NCBI GenBank assembly: GCA_905331475.1
Contig: CAJNYU010001113.1
Span: forward strand, 1-64,000
DNA length: 64,000 nucleotides
Source of the DNA: Rotaria socialis
Taxonomy: Eukaryota > Rotifera > Eurotatoria > Philodinida > Philodinidae
Direction: 5' to 3'
The notes below the pieces were generated by a model. That model had not been told where the DNA came from. It ran no database searches and saw nothing but the letters and a program-made list of their open reading frames with translations. Each line of letters opens with the position of its first letter. Position 1 is the stretch's first letter. This document shows, in pieces, positions 1-12,206 of the stretch. The translations under genes were made by a program, and so were the position numbers.

Positions 1-230
1 CCCCCCCCCGTCCCGGTCAGGGATGATCTGGTCAATAATGACAATTCTTTCGATAACTCAGTCATTTGTTGACGGATCCTTCTCATCTTCGAACTCGACT
101 GAGATATTGATGGGATCATTTTGTGTACAAAATTTCAAGACAACTGGATGAGGCTTTCAAGAGTTATCGTGTTAACGGCCGGATACACTGACCGAATCTA
201 GAGTGTACTCATTTTTTGAGAACACAAAAA
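1..230 (+). repeat. Dispersed repeat, copy A (truncated by window edge)
   Basis: This stretch matches 51191-51432 along most of its length and in the same orientation. Shared blocks include GACGGATCCTTCTCA, TTCGAACTC and CACTGACCGA. Both copies end in a short hairpin made of GTGTACT, a T-run and AGTACAC or a variant of it, then an A-run. There is no open frame. The family is not recognised; an A-rich tail would suit a retroposed element, a terminal hairpin a Helitron-like or foldback end. The left end is cut by the window. Confidence 0.75.
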
Positions 231-1134
231 GTATGTCCTGCGCACGTCTCTGGTAGAAACTTGTTTTTGTGCATTTTCCATTTTGTTTATTTTGTGCCCA
301 TGTAAAAATAGATAGGCATTTAACGAATTGATTTTCAAAATTAACAAAAAAAACTGTTAAATCAAAAATTAACGAGGTTTAATGAAAAGCAATTCATGAA
401 GTTTCGTTATCTTCCACAAACTCGTGAAAATGCGTTAGATTTTTCACGGTTTTTCATGCGTTAATGACTTTTTAACAGTTAATAACGCGTTAAATATCAT
501 GAAAACTCGTATCTGTTTTCACGCGTGAAATAATTTACCGCGCTTTCATGAAAATTTAGGTTTTTAACGAACTCTCATTTATTTAAGTTCGTTAATTTTA
601 AATATATTCACGTGTAAGCTAATTAGAGATTTTATTCAATGACTTCAATAAACTTCCAAGCTCAAGTTGCTAAGTATCGATTATCAATTATGAAGTAAAA
701 TATCTAACGAAAGTAATTTATGGATCTTTGATGTAAATGTTATTATCAGGCTTATCGATTAGGAAGGGGATCCGAAGAGCTAATCCCTTCTAAATATTGA
801 AAACCTGTCAAACTTTTTGAGAAATCTTCTTATACTATTTACCAGATTCTTGAAAGCTTTATAATAATTTCTGGCAGAAAACCAAAGAAAAGCACATTCT
901 GTTAACAAAATCTCAGAAAATTCGTGAATTTAACGTTTATCATCTAATCTTTGCCGAAAAATAAGATGAGATATTTTCTATCAAATTTTTAGCCTCGCCC
1001 ATTCTTCAAAACAATCAACAACTTTGGTTAACATTTATTTGTCCAAGTCCAGCAAGAACGATAGCATATAAGCGTGGTGAATATAGCGACATCTATTTTC
1101 GGAAAGGAAATGTACTGAGCTGATAGTGTGACTG
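231..1134. other. Gene-free AT-rich stretch
   Basis: No convincing coding exon is seen on either strand. Several variants of 'ttaacg/cgttaa' and 'ttcatga' recur between 310 and 600, giving a loosely repetitive feel, but no clean unit could be defined. Confidence 0.5.
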
Positions 1135-1431
1135 TAGTGGCGTAACCAGGGGCGGGCATGATAGGGCGCCGCCCTACCACCCGGAAAAAATATGAAAATT
1201 TCTAAGATTTCTGTTTTTTATTTACTGTTAGTTACAATGTTAGAAATGCCTGTTTGAGAGTGGTATTCCTTTTTCTATAATTATTCTAGTTAAATTCGTT
1301 GATTTTGGCAAAGCGCATACCTTGACCAGTGCTGTTATTAATCGAATTAATGAACTTCGAAGTGAAGAAGAATTTTCTAGGCTACTTGGGCAAATAACTG
1401 AATTTTGTGTTGAAAATAATATTGGTCTCAC
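1135..1431 (+). pseudogene. hAT-type transposase relic (C-terminal end)
   Basis: The left part begins TAGTGGCGTAACCAGGGG, close to the CAGTGGCGTA...CCAGGGG ends common in hAT elements. From about 1279 a + frame reads VDFGKAHTLTSAVINRIN and continues NELRSEEEFSRLLGQ, then ENNIGLTR. This resembles the tail of hAT transposases of the DUF4371/ZMYM-like group, where an 'LRS(D/N)EEEF' stretch precedes the end. No upstream DDE or zinc-finger part is present, so this is a small remnant. The frame runs into the foldback that starts at 1426. The family call rests on motif memory only. Confidence 0.5.
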
Positions 1432-2059
1432 GAGGGAACGTTTTTAACTGTCCAATCGCTTTTGAGTTCGAACTTTGTGCAACAGATAGACCCCAATGTA
1501 TAGTATGAAAAAACCCAAAAGATAAAGTGCCCATCGGTCTTCTGTCCAAAGTTATAGGCATTTTACTGGAATTTTAGCCTATTACACGGTATATACCAAA
1601 AAAACGAATGATAGTATTTCGACCTGTGATTTTGCTCAGAGGTAGGTCTATTTATGAGTAGAGTGTCCTGAAAATTTTAGTCGAAAAGGGCGTTTCCTTC
1701 CTGAGATATTTAGGTCCCAAAAGAACAGAAAATTCTAGCATTTTTTAGAGAATACGAGTCATTTTTGAGACTTAAATATCTCAGGAAGGAAACGCCCTTT
1801 TAGACTGAAATTTTCAGGACACTCTACTCATAAATAGACCTACCTCTGAGCAAAATCACAGGTCGAAATACTATCATTCGGTTTTTTGGTATATACCGTG
1901 TAATAGGCTAAAATTCCAGTAAAATGCCTATAACTTTGGACAGAAGACCGATTGGCACTTTATCTTTTGGGTTTTTTCATACTATACATTGGGGTCTATC
2001 TGTTGCACAAAGTTCGAACTCAAAAGCGATTGGACAGTTGAAAACGTTCCCTCGTGAGA
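1426..2059. repeat. 634-bp foldback (inverted-repeat) element
   Basis: Two arms of about 290 bp (1426-1717 and 1768-2059) are near-perfect reverse complements around a loop of about 50 bp. The outer ends read TCTCACGAGGGAACG and CGTTCCCTCGTGAGA. No coding capacity is seen. It sits at the end of the hAT relic, which suggests it inserted there. A clear target-site duplication could not be identified. It is a MITE/foldback-type element of unknown superfamily. Confidence 0.88.
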
Positions 2060-2589
2060 TATATTTGTAATCAGAAAGCTTAGCTTTATGGAAATGTAAC
2101 TATCTATATTAAAACCAGAACAAAAAAGGTTTTTCGACCCTTGAGGGGGAGTTCAGGTGTTAAAAATTGAGTTTTTATAAAATACACAACAAAATTGTGG
2201 AAAATAATCCAAATTCAATGATGATTTTCAATCTAATAAAATTATGTGCATGTTTCTTTTTACCATGGAGTATGACATTTCGTGCAATGTTTTTTTCATA
2301 CCTGAGAGAAAGCAGAAGCTGTACAAATGCAATGGTGATAAAATGAAAAATAAACTTCTGAAAAATAATCAGAGCTCAGTTTTAGTTCTCACACTAATAA
2401 AAGAAGGATCAAACTTTTTGATAAATCATTTTGCAATTTGATACAGTTACTTTCGAAGAAAGTTTTTCTTTTTCTGTTGGCTTTCCTATTCTGAAATAAT
2501 TCTCATTCAGATTCTGTGAATAATTCAAGAAAAAATTCACCTCTACTATTGAAAATGAAGGTAGTTTTTCCGATTCATTTCCATACGAC
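2060..2589. other. Gene-free stretch
   Basis: A 65-codon open frame at 2244-2441 (+) has no recognisable motif and no splice partners. Nothing else is supported here. Confidence 0.4.
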
Positions 2590-3035
2590 TGAAGTAAATC
2601 TCACTATAAAAAAGGTGCTGAATGTGCTGAAAAGGTGCTGAGGTGCTTGCTGGGGGTTCCAAACCTGCACCTTCCCCCTTATCCCATAAGCTTATCGCCC
2701 GTTGGGGTCAGCGCTGGGGTTCACGTGCGCTGGTTTCTTTCGTCTTTTTCTTTTTACAGACAATGGTATCTGTACTCCTTTCCATTTAACGCTTCTGCCA
2801 TATGGGTTGGCGATTATCATAAGTATCTCGTGATTGTGACATCTATGATGGGGTTGTTTTTGGCTCTGCATATTGACTAGCGATGCAATCAATACACTAT
2901 CGGATGAGTCATCCGAGACAAGTAGCTGTTAGTGATTTGACCAGGGTCATTACATAACTGGTGATACTGAGATTTGAACACAGTATATTGTGAATATGTG
3001 TCGAACAACATATCCACTCAGTCATGTCGGCTTCC
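2590..3035 (-). mobile_element. tRNA-derived SINE-like element
   Basis: Read on the minus strand from about 3035, the sequence starts like a tRNA: GCCGACATGACTGAGTGG gives an A-box (TGACTGAGTGG), and TGTTCAAATCTC about 40 nt later gives a B-box. The T-arm can pair CTGTG with CTCAG around TTCAAAT (four of five pairs). A GC-richer body of about 350 bp follows, unlike the AT-rich surroundings, and ends in short 'cagcacctttt' repeats. It lacks a good anticodon arm, so it is not a functional tRNA. The body boundary near 2590 is approximate. Confidence 0.5.
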
Positions 3036-3487
3036 TTAGATAATACGTAACGGAAATAAAACTTTGCATCACTCACCGGTTTCTTTGATGTGAATATTTT
3101 AAGAATTTTATTAAAACGTGCTACGGGTTATCATTGATATTGGTTTCTTTCTCTTATTTTCTTACTAAATTAATAAATTTAGCCTTTACTTATACTTAGA
3201 AGTAAAATATGTGTATTCTTAGGCGTTTATAACAACAAATCTGCATATACAATACGTAATTTTACTGTAATGGTTAATTGAACTTGAAGAATTAGATGTG
3301 ATCATGCTGAAAAAAAATCTTGTTAAACAAAACAACTCAAAATTTTAAAACTAAAAAGAAATGAATGACGTTGATTTCAAGTAGAAACTCATTTAGATCT
3401 TTTATAATATCAACCATGCATTAAACGTTAACAATGTTTAGACTTGTCAGTAGTGACAAATTTTGACGTAAAAAATGCAGAAAAACC
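3036..3487. other. 3' flank of the K+ channel gene, no gene seen
   Basis: AT-rich sequence downstream of the minus-strand channel stop codon. It probably includes that gene's 3' UTR. No further exon is seen. Confidence 0.5.
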
Positions 3488-5171
3488 TCAAGTCTTATGT
3501 TGATGATGTACATTTCCGTTGGTTGGAATAAATGGTTTAATTTTTCTTGGTATAGCCACCTGTGTTACACGTCGGCGTTGTTTAGGCAGTTGTTGTCGAG
3601 CTAATAAATGTCTATTAAAATTATCAAATATTTCATTAATAATTGGCATTGGTAAATCAATAATCAATACACCAAATATTGTTGTTATTGCACCAAGTAT
3701 CATACCAAAAAGTGATTTCGGTACAATATCACCATAACCAACTGTAGTCACTGTTGTTAATGCAAGCCATATGCCATCCATAACTGATATAATTTGACTT
3801 TTCGACATATTACTTATACGTTCAGCATAGTACAATGCTGCACCAGCTATCAAAATAACAACAAAACAAAAGTACATTGATAATACTAATAATCTCGATG
3901 AATTCGATATGGATATTGTTATAATTTTTAAACGTGGATGTAGATTAATTAATTTAAACATACGTGCAACACTTATTGTTGATAGAAGATCTAATGGTGC
4001 TTGATGACCATCATAATTGAATACATTATATAATATGTAAGTAAAAAAGAAAAAGAATGTACCAAGAAAATCTATTAGAAATTTTCATTTGTTTTTGTAA
4101 AATTTAAATATAACAATTAGAGAGAATTTTTCTTACCAATCCAATTCAGTATTGACACACAAAATGCTCGTTTTGATGGAGCAAGAATAAATCGTAGAAC
4201 AATTTCGAATGCAAACCAAGAATTACCTAGAATGAGAGAATATCTTATTCTAGTCTATCGAAATTCATTCATTCAATATTGTTTCTTGAAATTTTTTTTA
4301 TAATCTTACAAATCCATTCAATTATTTCAAAACCGTCAACTATTTTTATTCGTTCAGTGCTCTGTACAGGTGTTTTTTCAGTTGAATTGTCACCAATATA
4401 AACATCAACAAAATGATATTCGGCTACTTCAAATATTGTTAATGTACGAAGAACAAAAGTTGTTATAGATAAAAGAATAAATAACATCGATATGAATGCA
4501 ATAATCTACAATTTTTAATAATTCATTTCAGTAAAGAACAAGAAAAAATTTTCGTTTACTTTCGCTATTATTGATGATCTCGACTCCTCAAACAATTGCC
4601 ATGTTATCAATCTAATACGTTTCGCTAATGGTAATTGACCTGTTGTCATGAAATGTAAATCATTTTCCCAATCAAACTTTTTAATCAGATCAATCATATT
4701 TGATCGTACAGTATCCAATCCTAGGGAATCAAGTGTTTGAAGGGTTTCTTGTGTTGATCGATGTTTTGTATATGTCATCCTACATACAATAACAAAACGA
4801 TTCATTTTCTTTTTCATTTAAATTCTCGTTTACCAACAACAAGGTTCAACTTCTTCGCGTTGTATTCCCCAATAGGAAAGTTCATCTTCAAATAATGGCC
4901 CACAGACATTTGTTGGATAATGAAGTTTTCCTGTACGATAATAATTAAGTATTTGAGAAAATACACCCGGATGTCGATCAAAATAATATTCATTTAATAC
5001 CGGATCATAAAAAGATAATTGTGGAGTTAATTTTGAAAGACGTGTAGCTGGCAATTTTTTTAATGTGGTGCGTTGAGTTTCAAATCTCACTCCACCAACA
5101 TTTAGAATAACATGAGCATCATTATAATTTGTTGATGAATCAACAAATTTAACTCTCTTTGTTGCACGCAT
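3488..5171 (-). CDS. Voltage-gated K+ channel, Shaw/Kv3 type, with weak voltage sensor
   Basis: Five exons (5171-4834, 4779-4560, 4505-4310, 4226-4137, 4071-3488), all GT-AG and in phase, give 475 aa. Residues 18-113 are the T1/BTB tetramerisation domain, with the H84-C90-C111-C112 zinc motif of non-Shaker Kv channels and the Kv3-like WGI...VEPCCWMTY segment. S1-S6 follow; the filter is TVGYGD (391-396). S4 reads [17 protein letters not shown], with R318, K321, R328 and K330, so fewer charges than most Kv channels and fewer than Drosophila Shaw at the matching positions. The S6 hinge is PMP (422-424) rather than PVP. It should form a plasma-membrane K+ channel; steep voltage gating is doubtful. 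The start is the Met 17 residues before the T1 fold; an AG acceptor lies 8 nt upstream. Subfamily is confident, ortholog is not. Confidence 0.93.
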
Positions 5172-5977
5172 TTTTTTCTCTAAATGATTTAAGCATGGTA
5201 GAAAAAAAAGAAGGCTATTTTTAATTATGAAAAATAACAAGAAACAAATGTCGGAAGTGTTTCATTGTGCTAATTTTCACCATGTACTCACTTGTGAATA
5301 TTTTATGTATGCGTTTCCTTTCTAATTCATTCAATCATTGAAAATCATTTAGTCTATGTCTGTTATCAAGTTTTTCCTCTTACATCCTAATAGATCCTGC
5401 TTATCTGTTGTTTTTTCTACTACTTTTTTTTCTTCTTATGACACGATATTTTCTGACTATGCGAATATTAACCTTTTTTTTATATTGTTGTCTAAGTATT
5501 CCATAGACAGGACAAAGAAGAAAAAAAATTATTTTTCCTTTTTTTTAATTCTCTCTTTGTCATTTATTAGCCAAAGATTGTGTAGATAAATATATATATA
5601 TATAAAAGTAATGAATAAATTTGTTTAATAAAATTTATTTCTAATTCCTTCCTACGGTCGCAACTGCTAAAAATAACGGAAAATTTATAAACGCAATCTG
5701 GGACTTCGCTTTGAAAAGCGCTATAGAGCAAATAATAGTGGTTGTTAAATAAATATAAAGATTACGACTATTAGCAAAATAAAATAAAAATAAAATATGT
5801 ATATGAGCATTTACTCAGACTACAGAAATCGATGAAACTTTTTGGCTGACATATATCAATATTAAAGAAGCCTCACAAGTAGTTTTTCCTATTTCCTACA
5901 GAAAAACGTTCGATCAGATAACAGTGTCTGAGCTAAAAACTGTCGTAAGAAGCTAAGAGGCATGTAATTTTGTAGAG

Positions 5978-6008
<31 letters not shown>

Positions 6009-8009
6009 CATTATTCTAGATTCTAGGTTTTTCCATGGCTTAACTTATCTAAGAAAATATTAAAAACAAACATCGTGTTAAATAACTTCGCCATCCACTG
6101 TATCCATAGAAAACAGTCATATCGATTCCAAATTAATCCTTGAAAGAAAAAATGAAGAAGCAATTTGATCTTCAGGTTTTTTCTCGAAGAAGAAGAAGAA
6201 TTCTTGATCTTGCAAGTAGGTACTGATACAAAATAAATTGCTCAAAAAAAGACCTTTTAGTGTTCTTCTAGATTCTCTTTTTCTATTTCTATTTCTAAGA
6301 ATATTTCGTCACTTTAGTTATTAAACAATATAATGTACTTATATAATCAAGAAAAAAGACTTCAAATTAATAATTTAAATTTCTTCTGTCATTCTCTATC
6401 AATATATCGTATTCAAAAAGATTAATGTGTATTACAATTCTGAATTCCTGATAATTAAATTTACTCTCGTAGTCAACTGCGTCGTTGATCGCTAAAAGTG
6501 TCAAATACAGGATTTATTTTCAATCGCCAAAACAAAGCATATTGCATCGAAAAACATAAATTTCTCGGTTCATTACTTCTTTCTGGCATAGATTGTGTGA
6601 TGAAATTTTCATTTTTAAACATGAACTCATTAGTAAATAGACAAATATGTTTACTGTTAATCTTCTAATACAGATTAAAAACGAAAGGATGAAATGGCAG
6701 CTGTGAAAAATACAAAAAGTTGCCAAATATGAAAGAGGATTTCAAGGCTGTCCCTTATGATAAATTATCTAATTGAATGTCAAAAATAATGATCTACTAT
6801 ATTTGTCTTTTTTTTTGATGAATAATGCACGTGATAATATAAAAGAATTTTATAAATATTAATGAGTAAGGTATTTCTTTGAAAAAAAAGATCTTTAGGG
6901 CGAGTTAAATATCAATTTAGGTTTTTTTTCTTCACTAGAAATATAAACTTTGATCAAAAGAAAAGAATTCACAATGAATTTTTCCATACTATTTTTTGTG
7001 CTCAAACCTATTTGAAAAGTATCAATGTCATGAAACTTCCGACGAAAAACATGACCACGACATCTACTTGTATTCTGTATGCCAAATGACAAATTGACAC
7101 TTGATACCAGAAAAATTCTAGAATGTTCAACTATCTAGTTATATCATATTTTTTCTTATTATCATTAATCGGATATAGATATTGGTTGTGAGTTTTTAAA
7201 ATTGATTGTGATAGAAGAAGAAAAAATTACATTCAAATTGATATGACTTTTCGTCGCTCGAAGAATAAAATTTGACATTTTTCTTTCAATATTGTATATG
7301 CATAATACTCCTTGCAGCTATTATTCTAACACATCTAGCCACATTTTCATGTATGCAAAGCTCTATTACATTTGTTCATGTAACATGCGCTCTAATTGTT
7401 TGCTTCATGTTATTTTATTTGAACTGATTATATTTTTTGCTTCTTTCTTTTTTATTATTATTCAATTGCCACTTATCGTAGACAGTTTATCTAAATGAAT
7501 CACGTAAAAAAATGTCAAAAAGTAATATGATATATGTTAACAATGTCTAGAGACGATATTGCTTATAAAAACACATCTTCAATTCATTTTGTAGCCACCT
7601 GCAGCTTGTATAACAATAACTCACACATCATTGATTCGATCAAAGTTACGCGATTCTTTTTCTTTTCTTTTTGTTGTTTTCACTTCTTTGTTCACACTTA
7701 AGCGACAGTCATCAATGTGTATTCTATTTAGTAGTTGAACTTGTAAACTATAAAAGTCTTCGTTTTACATGCCATAGTCAAATATGCTCAGCCGACTATT
7801 TACCTTGTTTTATTGTACAGTACTCCTGATTTGACCATTCCATTCACTAGAAATAAGATAGTAGTAAATAGCAATTATAGAAAGAAGTGAACTTTGAAAA
7901 ATAGCCAAATGATTAACGCCCACACAATGTGCCTCTGTTTCACTGGGACATGAATGCTTACTAAACACGCAACGATAAAATTGGCGATTAAAATGATGAA
8001 TAGTCAGGC

Positions 8010-8048
<39 letters not shown>

Positions 8049-8492
8049 ATTCAAAACAGATGATACTGTTCAATATCGAAGTCAGTCAGTGACATGTATC
8101 ATAAGTTGAACTTTATAAATAAGAGATTATGTAATAGAAACAGGAAGAGGACCGGTCTGATTCTTCTTCCGTGCTTTGAACTTCTTAAGGCAAGGTTATC
8201 TTCTTTCTCTTGTTTAACATATTTCTGAATTCAAGGTAGACACGTACAGTCAGCTACTTCATCAGCCTTGCTTTCTCTTTTTCTTAGGGTTGAACAATTT
8301 TTCTCCTTTCTCCCTTGCTCTCTTATTGTCCTACTTTCCTCATCGTCTCCTTCTCTCACTTCTTCTTGCCCGTTCGTAGTCACTTTTCTCATTATACTCC
8401 AAACATCGTCGGTGAATAGAAAGCGTACTAAGTGTGAGCGACGAACGACTGAGCACATACATACGTACGTACATACATCTAATAAGACGACG
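5172..8492. other. Long intergenic region, no gene supported
   Basis: Divergent upstream region between the K+ channel (-) and the 208-aa gene (+). It contains microsatellites: (TA)n near 5590-5604, (TC)n at about 5980-6009 and (TA)n at about 7998-8044. Open frames here are short, low-complexity and lack splice partners. It presumably holds the promoters of both genes, but no specific site stands out. Confidence 0.5.
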
Positions 8493-9873
8493 ATGCAACA
8501 ATATCAGCAGCATCACTATATCGATAGACGACGGCCTCAACTTATGAACAATAGTGATAAAACAAGAAATGATGAATTCTACGTTAAACTAGAGCGTCTC
8601 CGGTCAACAACTGCAGCATCTACTTCAAGTAAGTTTTTCGATTTTAATTTGAAGTTAATCCGAGCTACACCAAGTTTCATTTTTCAAGTAGTCGGTATGG
8701 ATCAAATAGCTGTTCGTTATTTTATTTCCTTTCGTTCTAACAACGTTTTGTTGCGTATTGATTACGATGAGACAGGAGATTTGCGCAAAGCAATGATTAG
8801 GTCGTTCATATTTACATGAGAAATGTTAATGAAGCAAACATGTTTATCAACGGATAGTCATCATCATTTCCAAATGATCTGTCGTCTCACTTATCTTTCA
8901 TCCGATCAACAACTTTACAACAAAAAAATAGACTAAAGAACAACAGAAATTGACGCGACTGATTATCGGATGAGTCAAATATTCATTTTGACACTCATCT
9001 GATCCAGACAGATGATGTAATAAGATGTCGTTTAAATCATATCATTAAAACGAATGACAGAAGCAGGCAAAATCTTCGTGTCATTGTAATGATCATGTTT
9101 GTTAAATGTCATATAACCTTGTCTAAGTCATAAATCATCGAAGAGTTTACGATAGAAAGCCATTTACTTCATAACAGTTATAAATGATACCGTAATTGAT
9201 TTTGTTATGATAATAATTTTTCATATACATGTAACATACTGTTGAACGAAAAGAAAAGGTGATTTAATTAACTTAACATATTCTATTTTACATCAATAGA
9301 ACAGTGTTCACATCGTTCAGCAACAGAACTATTAGATGAAACGAAAGCATTTTTTGTCAAAAGTCAAGAAGTTTTACGTAATCGACAAACGCTTCGAAGT
9401 AATAAGACATTAAATGAACAACATCAAGAACGAGTGACGCCCTCATTTCGAATGGCGTATGTTACTTTTTTGTTTTACGTTTACGACAATTAAATCATTT
9501 ATCTATGATATTTTTTTCTTCTTCTCTTCTTGATCTTAGACAACCACGTCGCTCTCCTTATAATTATGACGAATATGAAGATGATCGATTTCGATTAGAT
9601 TCTCTAGATCTTTCATTACGATCTTCCATACATTCAATATCGACTCCAAATTCAACGACAAAATCTTCCGATTGTGCTGCATTTGAAAGTGTTAGTCTAT
9701 TGTCGTTTTCGGATCAAACAACACTTGATAGTACTAATAGTTTGTCAAATATAAAAAGAACAGTTGTACCATCAACATCCGTAACTGTGATTGAACGCAA
9801 TGCAAGAATTATTAAATGGCTTTTTCAATTAAATAAAGCGAATGCGTCACCTTCCTTTTCCGATTTACGATAG
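8493..9873 (+). CDS. Unrecognised 208-aa protein
   Basis: Three exons (8493-8628, 9300-9456, 9540-9873) join in phase through GT-AG introns of 671 and 83 bp to give 208 aa. The N-terminus is Gln/His/Arg-rich (MQQYQQHHYIDRRR). The middle exon has a charged helical look (ELLDETKAFFVKSQEVLRNR). The last exon is Ser/Thr-rich, then ends in a conserved-looking helix, VIERNARIIKWLFQLNKA. No domain is recognised; the terminal helix suggests a short protein-interaction motif. The frame is open upstream to 8268, but that part is low-complexity, so the Met at 8493 is preferred. An AATAAA follows at 10053. Confidence 0.7.
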
Positions 9874-11644
9874 TCAACATATATAAAAAACATCTCAGAA
9901 TTTACTTCTTTTCTTTTTTTTTTATTGTGTATTGTTGTTTTGTGTTTGTTCTTTTGAAAAGAAACAAAGATGAATACGAATTTCATTGAGACATAATCAA
10001 AAAATCATATAACATTGGCCTATTTTTCAAAGCAATACGTGTACATTTCGAAAATAAATGATTCTTTTATTTCATCAGCAATCTTTTTATGTGCAATTCA
10101 AAAACTTTTATAAAAATAATTCTTTTAGAGAAACTAAGTGTTCATTTTTGTTATTTAAAGTTCATCATAGGATTTTCTAATCATTTTACAAACTCGTCCC
10201 ATGTGACACATTGGATCATTTAAAAATACACTTTGGGACAGTATAAGGTTATTAACAAAAAAAGTGCATTCGTTTGACAGATATTATCAATGTAGGTTGT
10301 TACTCATCATTACACTATATCAGTAGAGACACTGTTCAATCTATTGTTCTGAACAGACAACATTAGATAGATGAGTTGAGATCTAGCCTATTTAAATGGA
10401 CGTGTCAGCAATAAAATGTACAACAAAAATCGTCTATTCATCTTAAATTATTCATAATCTAAAATAACTTTTACTGTTTTTTTTCTCTCCTCAATTCTAT
10501 ACAAGAACAAGTACACTTGGTTAATTTATTAAAAATCAAAATTTGCCAAATTAATGATAGTCAACATTAAGTAACTAACTAATGCAGTGAACAAACAAAT
10601 TCTTTTTTTTTCTTCACCTTCTTCTAATCATAGAACTAAGTATTTTAACATTTCATACTTTTATCTAAAAGAATGTTACTTCGTAAAGACTGTACTTAAC
10701 CTTTTAAATTATTCAAAGAGTAATGCAAATATTGAATATAAGACAATTATTTATAAAATAATATTGAAGTGTCATTTATAACACGATATAGACGAGAAGC
10801 AAATCAATGCAGGCAAATCGATATCTATGATAATGAATGATTAAGTGTTTAACATAGACAATGTAACAGCGAGCTCGGTCCTTGTCAATATATAGATAAG
10901 AGAATCGATTTAATTATTAATACTTCTATTATACAACTGTTTGTATTGAAGGCTATCAAAATTAGAATGGAAGTATTAGTTAACATGAAAGTATTGAAGT
11001 ATGCCATTAGTTTCTATAATATGCAATTTTACCGATTGGATGTAAATCTTAGAATAGTATGTCGAATAGCTATTGTATTCATTACGCTGCGCCATAGTCG
11101 AATGTTCTTGTCCATTTCTAATTGGAAGCATGGCAGTCTAAAATTTGTAGAACAATATCAAGTGTTATAATCTTCAAAAATAAATAAAAATTCTGATTTC
11201 ACTTTCGTTGCCAGAGTAAATTTCAATAACCGTTACAATTCAAAATATTAAAGCGGATGGTTAATACTTTTTCTTATTTCAATGTGTAGCAATATAACAT
11301 TATTAAAAATAAACAATCCGTCTATGATTATTCGGATTCTTTTTATTTTCTTGAACAAATATTATATTGACCTACGGCAACCATCATTGTCTTTCTGAGA
11401 ACATTTGTGCTCTATGTCATGCAGAGTTTATAGTTCTAATCAAATCAATAAAAGGTATCTTTAAACAATTCTATATATTTATTGGCAAAGTGATTACGTC
11501 ACTTAATAAGCCATGAGATCGCTTTCAACTATTATTTCATGTCTATTCATGCCAATGAAAAACATCATAAAAATATTTTCAAAAATAGGAAATCATTGCC
11601 TTTGAGATCAGCGTTTTATAAAAAAAAAAGTCGATCTTTTACAG
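9874..11644. other. Gene-free stretch
   Basis: It begins with the 3' UTR of the upstream gene (AATAAA at 10053). Two open frames (10587-10781 and 10946-11170, +) have no motifs, no splice signals and AT-biased composition, so they are not called as genes. Confidence 0.5.
10053..10058 (+). terminator. Poly(A) signal AATAAA
   Basis: Canonical hexamer 180 bp downstream of the stop codon of the 208-aa gene. Confidence 0.5.
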
Positions 11645-11647
11645 CCC

Positions 11648-11842
11648 CCCAAGGCACTCACGATCACCAGGATCCTGTCGGATTCATAAAATGCCGATCG
11701 GCTCCCGTCAATAGTTGCCGGAATTCTTGCTCCCAGAAACCGACTCCAGGATATCACCGGATTCCGATCAAATACTGGTTAGATTCGACGAGATCTTGTC
11801 AGATTTGATCGGAATCCGGAAACAAAGATTGAGTGGCCAGGG
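11648..11842. mobile_element. GC-rich island with terminal inverted repeats (candidate MITE)
   Basis: About 195 bp of distinctly GC-richer DNA inside AT-rich surroundings. The left end reads CCCAAGGCACTCACGATC; the reverse complement of the right end reads CCCTGGCCACTCAATC, so the ends are imperfect inverted repeats sharing CCC..GG..ACTCA. The interior repeats motifs such as CCGGA and GATCGG in both orientations. It carries no gene. It resembles the CCCAGG-ended insertions at 26390 and 43185 in style, but a target duplication was not found. Confidence 0.4.
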
Positions 11843-12206
11843 ACCAAGTAATCTTTAATACGAAAAACTATTTAGATATCTCATTCGACGCCATTGTCTG
11901 TGAAATAGATAAGATATTTTTATGTGCATTCTGTCGTCTTGTTATTTTTATTTTGCGCTTCTATTAAAAAAAAGTTAATATGACAAAGCATCTGTCTGAA
12001 AACTCAAAACATAGTAAATTACTTACAAATGATTTAACAGTGTTTCTACGTTGTCATCTATCTTGAGTTCTAACCTTACCGCCATCTTTCTCTGAATTCG
12101 GCCGATTGGTTATTTAATCGAATTTTCATGACTCATGAGCGGATGAATAATGATGATGAATGAAAAAATTTTTGTTATTATTATTTAATAGTATATTTTA
12201 TTCAGA

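Noticed and set aside
8268..8492. Upstream in-frame extension of the 208-aa gene
   Set aside because: Low-complexity Ser/Leu/Phe-rich translation with no conserved look; the Met at 8493 gives a cleaner start.
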